Of a stretch of 64,000 bases of DNA, positions 43,301 through 54,100 are shown piece by piece; within the stretch, counting starts at the first letter, position 1; each line of letters opens with the position of its first letter. The DNA comes from Micractinium sp. NFX-FRZ (taxonomy: Eukaryota; Chlorophyta; Trebouxiophyceae; Chlorellales; Chlorellaceae), in contig JAPTJF010000133.1 in assembly GCA_029339195.1 (NCBI GenBank), positions 62,001 to 126,000 on the forward strand, given 5' to 3'. The notes below the pieces were generated by a model. It searched no databases and was not told the DNA's origin. It worked only from the letters and a program-made list of their open reading frames with translations. The position numbers were made by a program, and so were the translations under genes.

Positions 43301-46300
43301 ACCACAGAAACACTCTCCCTGTGCTGCCTCCCAACAGACGTCAGCAACTACCTGCTCAACAGAAAGCGCAACAGGACACAAGACAAAGCGCCCGGCCTCC
43401 AAGCACGCACCCGCACTTCCACACCCACAGTCGCGCACGCACCCACAAACGCAATGACCCGCATGACGGCGCGCATCAGGTACTCGTTCTCCCCGCTCTC
43501 TGGGAACTTGAAGGCCGCAAACAGCTTCTCCAGCAGCGGCTGCAACAGCGCCGACAGCTCGCCAGGCTGGAAGCGAGGGCCGCCGGGGCCGGCTGCGGAG
43601 CCGGGCTCCCGCATCGCCAGCAGCCGGTCGATTGCGATGGCTGCGTAGCTGTGCACCACGTTGGACTCGCTGCCCAGCAGGCTGCAGCACAGCAGGCGGG
43701 GCAGCAGGGGAGGGGAGCCAGGGCTTCAGAAGGGAGTGGCAGAGCCTGCACGTGGGATTCAATAGCCCGCATGCTGCAACACTGCAGGCGGGTAGAGTTG
43801 GATCAAGAAGGTCTGGGCTGCCGGCACTTCAGAGCCACGGCATGTCACCTGCACACCTCCCCCCCGTACACACACACGTGATGAGCGCTGGGAACCGGCC
43901 CAGTTCCGTCTCTGTGGGGCAGCAGGCATTGCACAACCGTTGCATACACAGCGCACACTGCATTCATGTCCCCTCCCTCTCACGTCGCACTTGAGGAGCG
44001 CTGGGAACAGGCCCAGCTCTGCCTCCCCGAGCACAACCAAAGCACGCACAGCATGCACAGCCCGCCCCGCTCCCTCCCTTACTTGATGAGCGCTGGGAAC
44101 AGGCCCAGCTCCGTCTCCTTGGGCAGCTGCGAGCGGAAGGTGGTCACAAACTTGAGCGCGTCCGCCTTCAGGATGGGCTGGTCGTTCACGTTGGCGGCCG
44201 CCAGCTCGGGGCCCACTTGCTGGGCGAAGAAGTCCTGCAAAGAAATAACGAGGGAATCCGATGGTGGGAGGGAGGGAGGGGAGCTGGGTGGGTCGGGACG
44301 GGCTGGCGGAGCAAGTTGGCGGCCGCCAGCTCGGAGGCTGCATGCTGGACAAAGAAGGCTGCAAAGAGGTGCTTCAAGGAGAGTGCCCGCAGCAGCTGTC
44401 GTGCTGCCGCAGCCACTCCATACCACACTCCAACCTGCTGCACCCCTGATGTAGGTCGACCCACAGCCCACCACGTCAAGCCCACCTGCAGGTTGACCAG
44501 CGTGTTGGTGGTGGTGGCGCCTGCTGCCGCGGTCTTGCCCCGCACCGTCAGCGCGGTGACCAGGTAGAGGGCGCAATCCTTGGCCTTCCAGTTGGCACCC
44601 GGGCTGGCGGCATATTCGGCCAGCATGGCACCCACGTAACCGCTGAACAGCTCTGTGACCTGTTGTGCAGAACGGAGGAGAGCAGGCTTTAGAAGCTGGC
44701 TGATGCATGACCTGACAGCAGGGCACTCAAGTAGCTGCTGAGCTGCTCGGTGACCTGCACTCTGAAGAAGGAGGACGCTGGAACCGGGAAAATCATATTT
44801 AAGCATGCAAGCCGGCTGGCACTCAGCGCGCAGGCAAACACCATGAGCTTGTGCCCTGCGTGTTCTGCAGGCAGGTTTGCCCTCAAGCCTCCCTCACACT
44901 CCCGTGCCCCGCCTGCTGCATGAAGCGGACTGTGAACGAGTTGACCAGCTCAGAGGCGGCACTGCAGAGACAGGCAGGCGGGCAAAACCTGCATGGTGGA
45001 TGCGCAAGAGAGAGAAATGCCAGCCCCACCTGCTGCGGGAAGCGGTCTGTGAGGGACTTGACCAGCTCCGAGGCGGCACGGCGGCGCGTGTCGCTGTCGC
45101 TGCCCTCCGTGTCCCGCCGCACGTACTCAATCCAGTTCATCTCAAACATCTCCTCCTGCAAAGTAAAATAGACGACCAGATTGGTGAAGTACTCCTGGCG
45201 GCAACATGCTTGATGTAGCTCACCTTGCTGGCACACCATATCATTTCGCTCTCAGACGCGCCCCCTTGCCCGCTCCCACAAGGCACCCACACATTTGCCC
45301 CCCTCGCCAGCTCACCATCTCGCTGTGCAGATTGCATATGCCGACCGACTAGCTCTCCCAACTCTGATCCCACACAGAGCAGCCAATCGCCCGGGCTCAC
45401 CATGTCGTCGCGCATGCGCAGGTTGGGGATGACAATGGACTCGCAGATCTGGCGCAGCGTGTCGGCCCCCTCAAACAGCTTGAAGTGCACGGAGCGCGCG
45501 ACGGCGGTGAGGAAGTTGATGGCATGCATGGCCAGGTTGTCCTGTAGAGTGGGTGGGGTGACGAGGGGAGGCAGTTACATAAGCGTGAACGTGTGACTGT
45601 GACGCATGCAGGACGTTGATGGCGTGCATGGCCAGATGGTCCTGTGGGCGAGAGTGGGGTGGGGGTGGGGATTGGGGGTGAGGGGAGGGCAGTTCTAAAA
45701 CGTGCACGTATGATTGTGAAGCGTGGATGAAGGTGGCAGCATGCAGGGCCAAATTGTCCGGCATAACGTCTGCCCCAGGTATTGGAGGCATAAGGTGTGA
45801 GGGTAACCGCTGAGGTGCCCCATCTTGGACCAACTCCTTCCTGCCCGTCGAAAAGCATGCGTGCACGCCCGCCCCTCCCGTGTGCATCTGCCTCGGCACC
45901 TCCACCACTGCCTTCACAGCCGTGGTGGCCCACACACATCCCCTGCCCTTCAGCGTGCCCTCCCGCCCCGCCCCTGCTCGCGCGCACCTGCCCCGGCGCC
46001 TGCGACACCTTCATCAGCTGCGTCCACACGTCCTGGCTGAAGGTCTGCAGGAACTTTGCAAACTCCTCCTCGTTGCGCTCCATGAACAGGATGAGCGCCT
46101 CGCACACCGCCGCCTTCACGCCATCCACAACGCTCTCCTTGTCGGGGTCGGACTCTGCCAGGCCGGGGGCCTCAAACGTGAGGTAGGTGTGGAACTCGGC
46201 CATCCAGGCGTCCAGCGTGTCCTCAAAGGCCTGTAAAGGGGGTTGAGGGGCGGGCAAAGACGTGAGGTGCAACTAGGTGAAGGTGGGGTGCCAAAGGTGG

Positions 46301-48240
46301 GGGGGCTGGAAAGAGAGGTGGGTTTGGCAGTCTCCCGTGCAGGCACCCAGCATGTCCTCATACGCCTGCAGGGGGAATGGTTGGGTGTATGTGTGTGGTG
46401 GGTGTGGTGGGGATGTGGGCGGCGAGTTGAACTGATAGAAAATGGAGCTCCCCAGCTGGACATGTCCCAGCACCTGCCACCGCTCCCCCCCGCTGGAGCG
46501 CCCTGCTGGCACGACACAACACCCACACACCCCCACCCACGTCGGTGAGGCCGGGCGAGTTGAGCGAGTAGAAGATGGAGGTCACCAGCTGCACGTTGCT
46601 GAGCACCAGGCGCAGCGGCTCTGCCGCCGGGCCGCCTGTGGCCGCCGCCGCCGGCGCCAGCTCGCCCACGCGCTTGCTCAGCGCCTGCAGGCAGGCCAGC
46701 AGCGGCTGCACCAGCGCCTGCGAATACTGCAGCTCCTCAGACAGCTTGTCAGTCATGAACTGGCCCCTGCATGAGAGACACAAGGTGGGAATGAGCTGGT
46801 CAGTGAATAGGGCATGTGCTGCGGCTCCTCAGACAGCTTGTCAGTCATGGACTGGCTGTGCTGCGCCAGTGTGCGGCACCCGCACCCCTACCTGCAGCGC
46901 TGGCAGATGGAACCTGCTGTGAACAGCACGCCTCGCAGCTGCTGCCGCCGTTTTGGTCACACACTGACCTGTCCAGCCAGCACCGAACCAGCCAGCCAGC
47001 ACCGAACCAGCCAGCCAGCCAGCCAGCCAGCCAGGTCACCCACCCATGTGCCCACCGACAGTGCAGCTTGCACCCAGTACACCACACCCCCACCTGTAGC
47101 GCTGGTAGATGGAGTCTGCCGTTGACAGCACGCCGTTGAGCGTCTGCTGGTCCTCAGACCGCAGCTTGTCCACCAGGTGGGGCAGCAGGGAGGGCCACTT
47201 GGCTGGGAAGTCGTGGGAGGAGACGATGGAGAGCGCCTCGCTGAGCTGGGAGCGCACGCGAGGCGGGGCGGACAGCATCAGGTCCGTGATGTGCGCCTTC
47301 ACCTGGTCCTGCAGCACGCGGGGAAGAGGCGGCGCTCCCCTCCGGTCAACAAGGGGAGCATGGGCGGAGGCAGCAGCATCGCAATCCAGCCTGCAGACCG
47401 GTCTGCCTGGCGCACACGGCACAGGACAGTCCAGCATGGAGCGGCACATCCGGGGAACAGCTGTGCCTCAGCCTTCACCGTGCCATCTCTCTGCACCACT
47501 CACACCCACCTCAGCGTCAGAAACAGCAGATGTGGAGCGCAGCGGAGCCAGCACAGCTCACAGCACAACACGGCACGGCGCCCCTGTTCCACAGCACCCG
47601 CCCCACCTTCTCGGGGTCGGGGATGGTAAAGGGGGCAGCACCCAGGCCGTCTGCCTCGCGCGGCGCCCAATGGTATTTCACAAAGTTCTTGAAGTTGACC
47701 GCCGCCGCCTGGCGCACCTCCACCGGCACGCTGTCCAGCGAGATGAGCTGCGGCAGCGGTGGGCAGAGCGAGCAGGCGGGGGGTGGGGGCTGGCGGGCAC
47801 CAGGGCGCAGCGTGCCGGGCTGTGCGGCGATAGTGCGTTGCAAGACACAAGCAGCAGGGTGCAGCACCCAGCATGCATGCAGGGCATGTAGGCTGCGTGC
47901 ATGCCCGCACTTGGCGGCGGCAGCGGTTGGCAACCGCCTGCCGCCACCCGCCGCCGCTGCTGCCTGCCGCCGCCGGCGCACCTTGAGCACCATGATGCCA
48001 TATCCGGGCTGCTGTGAGGCGCTCTTGAGAAAGGCCTCAGCCTGCTTGATCAGGTCCTGCAGGGGCAGAGCAGGGAGCGGCCAAAAAGCTGATCGTGATT
48101 GAAGACAGCTGCCTGTCCCGGCGGCGGCGGCACGCTCTGCAGAGCATCCTCGGCACTTCCCTGGACCAGCCACGCACCGGATTGGGCGCCAAAGTTTGGC
48201 TGAACGCCTCAAAGAGCGGCTTGAGACTTGGGTCGTCCAT
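40374..48240 (-). CDS. CSE1L: Exportin-2 (CAS/CSE1), importin-alpha re-exporter
   Basis: Karyopherin that returns importin-alpha from nucleus to cytoplasm with RanGTP. About 18 exons give roughly 980 residues, the family length. The start [17 protein letters not shown] is followed by the importin-beta N-terminal repeat [20 protein letters not shown] and [20 protein letters not shown], then [14 protein letters not shown]. The CAS/CSE core shows in [20 protein letters not shown], where the family has a near-invariant F-x-x-N-P/W-x-E/Y block, and in [39 protein letters not shown] and [20 protein letters not shown] match the CAS C-terminal domain. An acidic Glu/Gly stretch sits near residue 900. 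Introns after the exons ending at 42997 and 42640 begin with GC. Several introns carry diverged copies of their flanking exon ends. Confidence 0.93.
43872..44135 (-). repeat. Three copies of an exon-end/donor segment in exportin-2
   Basis: GAGCGCTGGGAAC followed by CGGCCCAG or AGGCCCAG and CTCCGTCTC-like bases occurs at 43883, 43996 and 44088. The last is the true end of the exon encoding [12 protein letters not shown]; the other two lie in the intron. Steps are 113 and 92 bases. Confidence 0.85.
44187..44370 (-). repeat. Duplicated acceptor-side segment, same exportin-2 exon
   Basis: About 60 bases around GTTGGCGGCCGCCAGCTCGG at 44190 recur at 44315, including the AAGAAG..TGCAAAGA acceptor region. 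The second copy is intronic. Confidence 0.85.
44927..45082 (-). repeat. Duplicated exon-8 end in exportin-2
   Basis: The exon end at 45034-45082 (GACTTGACCAGCTCCGAGGC) has an intronic copy at 44927-44975 (GAGTTGACCAGCTCAGAGGC). Confidence 0.8.
45514..45770 (-). repeat. Three copies of the exon-7 start in exportin-2
   Basis: The exon start containing GCATGCATGGCCAGGTTGTC at about 45520 is repeated with changes near 45618 and 45735, spacings of about 100 and 115 bases. Confidence 0.75.
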
Positions 48241-48477
48241 TCTGCAGCACTACAGGCGACGCCGCTGCAATTCCATGCGATCGGGTGCAGTGTGAAACCG
48301 GTGCAATCGGCTGAGTGACCATTTTCTCTTCAAGGGAAGTGCCCTGCTGGCAGCGCATTGAAGGCCTCCTGGGTGCTCCTGCAAGCACATTGCCCACACT
48401 TTCCGCCGCTTTTTCTTCGCAATATATTCCGGGAAGCTTGCCAGAGGTGCTAGAAGCGTCTACGGACCGGCCAAAGT
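48241..48477. promoter_or_regulatory. Compact divergent promoter, exportin-2 / fibrillin
   Basis: Only 237 bases separate the two start codons, so both promoters and leaders must overlap or be very short. The middle is AT-richer than the flanks (TTTTTCTTCGCAATATATTC near 48410). No certain TATA box could be assigned to either gene. Confidence 0.6.
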
Positions 48478-50696
48478 ATGCACTCAATTTCCGCACCCGC
48501 CGCCAGCCAGCCGCTGCTTGGGGCCCGGGCTACGGTGGCTCGTCGCGCGGAACGCCAGTCTGTGAAGCCGATGGCATTTTTCTCTGGGCTGAAGCTCAAC
48601 TTCGGTGGCGGCGGTGCAACCAGTGCCGCCGCCGCCAAGGAGGAGGTGCGCAACCTTCGTCGCGCCACAGGACGGATGCCCTGTCACCTGCCTTCAAGGA
48701 GGGCTGCTTAAACCGCAGTCTGCAACCGATTCCTGTGGCTACTTTTGTGGGGTCGCCCCGCTGGTGCCTTTTCCCCGCCCCCTCGCCCACCCACCCCTTG
48801 CGGCGACGCCACCTCGCATCTCACACTTCCGCCCGCCTCCCACTCGTGCCGGCCCTGCCCTGCTCTGCCCAAACCTGCAGCTGCTTGAGGCCATCAAGCC
48901 CCTGAAGCGGGGCGTGGCAGCCAGCGAGGAGGACAAGGCGCGGGTGGAGAAGCTGGCGGCGGCGCTGGAGCGGCGCAACCCCACCAAGAAGCCGCTGGCA
49001 TCAGACCTGCTGAGCGGTGGGTGCCTGGGGGTACCAAAGGGGGCGGGTGGGTGCTGGTCAAAAGGGTGGACAACGAATAGGTGCGCGGCTGAATGGGTGG
49101 GGTGTCGGGTGCACTGCCGGCGGTCTGGATGCATCCGGAATATCATGCACTTTTCCCGCAAACCCTGCGGTGTGCAGGCCAACTGTGCACCATCCCCGCA
49201 CGCACCCGGTTACGCGTGCTTTGATATTCAGTCCAGCGGGATTTTCTGCGTACCACCCCCTCACGCCCCCCCCTCGGCATGCTGTGTATGCTGTGCAGGC
49301 CAGTGGGAGCTGCTGTACACCACCAGCGCGTCCATTCTGGGCACAGACAAGCCGGCCTTCCTGCGCCCCATCGGACCCATCTACCAGATCATTGGTGAGG
49401 AAAAACGCGTTAAGTGGGGAGGGAAGAGAGAGAGAGAGACGCACACACACAACTGTTCAGGCCTCCGCAAGGCTTCAACCACCCTTCCCATCAACCCACC
49501 CCACCTTCGGCTGCCCACCTCCCTGCCCGCCCGCCCGCCCGCCCGCCTGCAGACACCGCCACGCTGTCGGCCCGCAACAAGCAGGGGCCCCCGCTGTTCA
49601 GCCAGGTTTCTGCGGAGCTCACGCCCATGTCGCAGAGCAAGGTCAAGGTGCGCACCAGGGGGGAGGGGCGCAGAGGGGGTGAGGTGCGGAAGAGAGGCGG
49701 GGTGAGGCAGCAGCAGTGACCCAGTTAGGCCTTTGCTAGGCTCACGTCGGTGGTCACAGAGAAAGGCCAAGGCGCACATCAGGGAGGGCTGCAGAAGGGG
49801 GGCAACAATGGATGGGGAGGTGCAGCGTATGCCCCGCTTTGCCGCCCGCTGTCTGCTCCCCCTCTGCCTCCCCTCCCTCTTTGCTGCCACCTCATGCCCC
49901 CCCACCGCCGCCGCTCATCACCCCGCCCTCTGTCCGCCGCTTGTTCTACCCGCCTGCCTGGCGCCTGCCTGTCGCACTCGGCAACACAAGCAGCTCACAC
50001 TGCAGCCGCTGTCTGCGTTAACCATGTCTCACCTTGCTGCCTGCCTGCCTGCCTAGCACACTTGCAACAAGCACACTGCAGCCGCTGTCTGCGTTTGCCA
50101 TGTCTCACCTTGCTGCTGCCTGCCTCGCCTGACTCCCTGCCCCCTTGCAGGTGCAATTCAAGGAGTTCAAGCTGCTGTCCCTGATCCCGGTGAAGGCCCC
50201 CGAGTCAGCTTCGGGCGAGCTGGACATCACATACTTGGACGAGGACCTGCGCGTGTCACGCGGCAACCGCGACAACCTGTTTGTGCTGCGCATGAAGGTG
50301 AGGCAGGGGGGCGGTGCAGAGGACCTTACAGAGGACGGGGCTGCTGCGTGTGGCATGGGGCAGCCGTGATGGGCGGTTTGCCGTCCTGCATGTGAAGCTG
50401 GCAGACTGAATTGTAGAGGGGGGGGGCGGGGGCGGGACACCAGCGCCATGACTGGGTGTCTTAGGGTGTGTGTGTTTGTTCTCGGGATGCAGGTGCGTGT
50501 TTCGGAGGGTGAGAGAGCTGTGCTCCAATGTGGCAACCGCCCTGCTTGCCCTCGAGGCGGGTGTGTGGGGTATCGTGGCACATGAAACAGCCAAGCTGTG
50601 AGCAGTGCACCGTGTCACTGGTCCCTCTCACCCATGACTTGCCTAACCCTGCCCTGTCTCCCACTGTGCTTGCAGAACCGCAACGTCAAGCCTTGA
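48478..50696 (+). CDS. Plastid-lipid-associated protein / fibrillin family
   Basis: Fibrillins bind lipids in plastoglobules and thylakoids and help in photoprotection and plastid lipid handling. Six exons (48478-48645, 48881-49016, 49299-49394, 49553-49647, 50151-50297, 50676-50696) sum to 220 residues with matching phases. The first ~35 residues ([20 protein letters not shown]) are Ser/Ala/Arg-rich, as in a transit peptide. The PAP domain follows: [20 protein letters not shown], then the hallmark [15 protein letters not shown], then [32 protein letters not shown] and a closing [20 protein letters not shown]. The final exon codes only for NRNVKP, giving KNRNVKP. Family membership is clear; the subfamily is not assigned. 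The gene is divergent from exportin-2. Confidence 0.9.
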
Positions 50697-50830
50697 TGGC
50701 GGCATGTGGAGCCTGTGTTAACAGGTCGTACGTGCGGCAGCCTGCCTAAGCTAAACGATACAGATTAGACTGGCCGCCATGGTGTATCATTTAGGGACAG
50801 CAGTACTTGTGCTTGCAGTAGCAGTGCGTC

Positions 50831-50975
50831 TTACAAGAGCTCATTTCTCCCCCGCTTGATAGTGCTCGCTCCTCTCCTCTCGACCCATTTCATTCATGCC
50901 CCGCCCCGTGTGCGCCGCCGCCGGCAGCGCCGCCTTCAGATGACGACGGTGTATTGATTGATGACGATAATGTAA
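50831..50975. promoter_or_regulatory. Overlapping 3' processing signals of convergent genes
   Basis: TTACA at 50831-50835 (TGTAA on the minus strand) suits the cytochrome b5 reductase gene. TGTAA at 50971-50975 suits the fibrillin gene. If both are used, the two mRNAs overlap by about 140 bases at their 3' ends. Confidence 0.5.
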
Positions 50976-51135
50976 ACCCATGTACCTGCCGCGCGCCATC
51001 TTGGCCATCGCCAGGCGGGTGGGGGTGGCGGGGGCGCAGCCAGGTTGGGTGGAGCAGAGCCGCTTGCAGGCGCTCAGGCAGCCATGCCGGGCCAGAGGAT
51101 TTCGCAACGTGTAGGGCGAGGGTAGTTCAGGTGCC

Positions 51136-54100
51136 TCAGAACTTGAAGACGTTGGACTCGTCAAAGCCCAGGTCCTTCAGCATCCCCTCCAGCGGCCCCT
51201 GGGACTTGTCCGGCAGCTTGTCCCCGCTGATGGCCTGCAGCGCATGTTGAGGATGGGGGGCTTTCAGCCGTCGCCATGCGCCCTGAGGCGGGCGGGCGGG
51301 CAGCGCCTGTGAGACATGTGTGGCAGCTGGTCAATGCTCGTCGCCTGCGGCAGCCAGCGGGGCGGAGGGGCAGGCGGAGATCAGGCGGGTGGGCAGCAGC
51401 AGCGATTGGGTGGACAGGATAAGGCTGCAAGCAAGGAGAAACAGAGCATGACTGGTGCTAGCGCCGCAAAATGCCGCTGCGCTGGCTGATGCCACCTCTC
51501 CCCGCAGCTGCTCAATACCGTGCTGCCTCCCACCCCTCCGCTCCCATACCTCTGCTCCACCCCTCCGCTCCCATCAACTATCACCACCCCCACAACACAG
51601 CCACCATCTGTCGGCTGCAAGCGCCACCCCACTTTCATCATGCAAGGCGGGCACCACATCATTGCAGCAGGGCCCCAGCCCCCTGCTCCTGCCTCCTTGC
51701 CATTTTGCTGCCCACCCAAGAACTAGACTACCCCACCTCGCCACCTTCATCATGGAGGTCCTACAAGCATGACAAAACAGTCGGCGCTATCAGACTGTCA
51801 AACCGGCGGCCACCTGTCAGCACCCACCCACCCACCGTCATCATGGGCGGCGGGCCGCAGACGAGCACCAGTGAGTCGGGGCCTGGGGGCGGCATGTGCC
51901 TGGTCAGCAGATCCTTGGTGATGTAGCCCACGCTGCATGCCAGGTGTGAGTTGAGAGTGGACACACACAGAGGGTTTGGGTGAGAGGGTCAGGGGAGCGT
52001 GTGCCTCTTCAGGGTAACCTTGGTGGGTGGCCGATGCTGCACACATAGGGGGCAGGCAAGACCAGGAGGGGGTCAGGGAAGGGTGGCAAGTGGGCACCCA
52101 TGCGGGCAGTGTATATGGTGGAATGGCAGGCGGGCAGGCGGGCAGGCCGGCAGGCCGGCCGGCCAGAGTACAGTGATTGTGCCCCCCCCCCCCCGGCCCC
52201 CCCCCATTTGCCTAAGCCCACTGGCGCACAAACACACACGCACACTTGCTTCACCCCACGCACCTCACCCGCCGCTCACCGCTCTGGCACCCCCCTCCCG
52301 CCCTCCCCCGCACCTGCCCTTCCACTGCTTGTTGTCGGTGCGGTCCACGATGTAGTGGATGCGAAAGTCGTTGGGGTGCGCCTTGGCCAGGGCATCCAGA
52401 CGATCCTGCAAGGGATGGAGAGGAGTGATGGTGTGACCGTTAAGGTACGCGATGTACTTAGCCACTGCCCTCAGCCGTCCTATGTGTCGTTGGCGAGGAC
52501 ACCTGCCGCCGCCACCTCAGCAAGGTTTGATGCCCCTCAAGCCACGCCCTGGTGACCAAAGTACTTAGGCTCCCAGCCACTGCCCTCAACCGCAGCGCAT
52601 GGCGTTGGCGAGGGTGCCCGCCACTGCCACGTCAGCAACGTCCGATGCCCCCCGGCAAGCCACGCCCTGGCCGAAACATGCAAGCCGCCGCCTTGCCTTC
52701 GCAATGATGTCCGACTCTGAAACATTTGCAAACACCATTGACAGCTGGATGGGCAGCTTCTGGCGCAGCGCCTCCTCAGCTACCTGCACACACAAGCGGG
52801 TGACATGTTAACCGCCACTTGGGTGCGTTGACATACTAGGTGCTAGTACGGCACCTCCTCAGCCACCTGCACACACGCATGACTGCCATGCGCATGCATA
52901 GGTGCGCGCCACATAGGCGTGCTGCTCACATACTGAGTGCTGCTAGTGCAGCGCTCCCAGCCACCTGCATCACACGCACCCGGGCATGCATTTGTGCCCA
53001 CTCTGGGTGGCCTGGGCAGGGCCACAGTTCAGGTGGGAGGCACACCTAGTGGTGCACAGCCACAGCTGCCGGCTTGCTTGTGCGTGCACCACAGCAGGGC
53101 AGAGCATCGGGGCTGCAGCGGCCTTGCGAATGCAGAGCCCCAGCCGGCTGCATGGTCCTACCTGCAGCATCGGCGTCAGCCCGCTCCCTCCCGCCAGCAG
53201 GCCCACTTGCTTGCGCTTGGCAATGTCTTCAAGCTTCATCTTCATCTGCAACACATACAAGGCGGAGAGGAATAGAGTGGTGCGGGGAAAGTGTTGGTGC
53301 GTCAGGCAGGTGAGGCCTGCGCTTTGCAGTTACCCGGGTGACCCGGGTCACTGCCCCGGGTCAGCGGGGCAGTGTCCTGGCGGGGCACAGGGATGAGGGT
53401 GACAGCCAGGCTCCCCGTGTGCTTTGCCAGTGGTTGCATATGGGGTGTGTTGTGGTGTGTTGCCATGCCCGCTGGGCGATGCAACAAGCTGCGCTGCGCT
53501 GTGCTGCAGCGGCTGCCCTGCCCCTCCCTGCCTCTCCCTGTCCTGCACTCACCAGCGGCCCCTTCACGTCTAGAGTGTCGCCGACCTGCAGGGAGCAGGC
53601 TAGCTGTTACAACTTTGGGCGCTACGGAGGACTTGAAACCCACCCTCTCACATCGCGCGTGTCACCAGCCTGCAGGGCACGGGCGGTTGGAGTGGCAGGT
53701 GCGAGCTGCGGTGCATGAGCCCCCGCCTGCCCCCTGTCCTCCCTGTGCCCTCTGCAAGCACCCTGCGATGCCTGCCTTCCATCCACCCATCCAACATCCA
53801 GCCAGCCAGCCAGCCAGCCAGCCAGCTAGAGCGCAGGCTGAACAGTCAGCCAGCCTGCCAGCCAGCCTGCCAGCCAGCGTCAGAAGGCACAGACCGACTG
53901 CACTCGCACTCTCCCCAGCCATGCAGCCAACCAGCCAGCCCCGCCCAGCCCAGCAAGGGGTGCAGGCTGCCAGCAAGCCAGCGCTGCTTGCTTGCCTTCA
54001 GGTGGTCGATGTGCTGGCTCATCTTGCCGCCGGGATACACCTGCGCAGGAGAAGAGGAAGACGCCAGGAGGAGGACGGAGGTGCTCGGTGGCCAGGCTGC

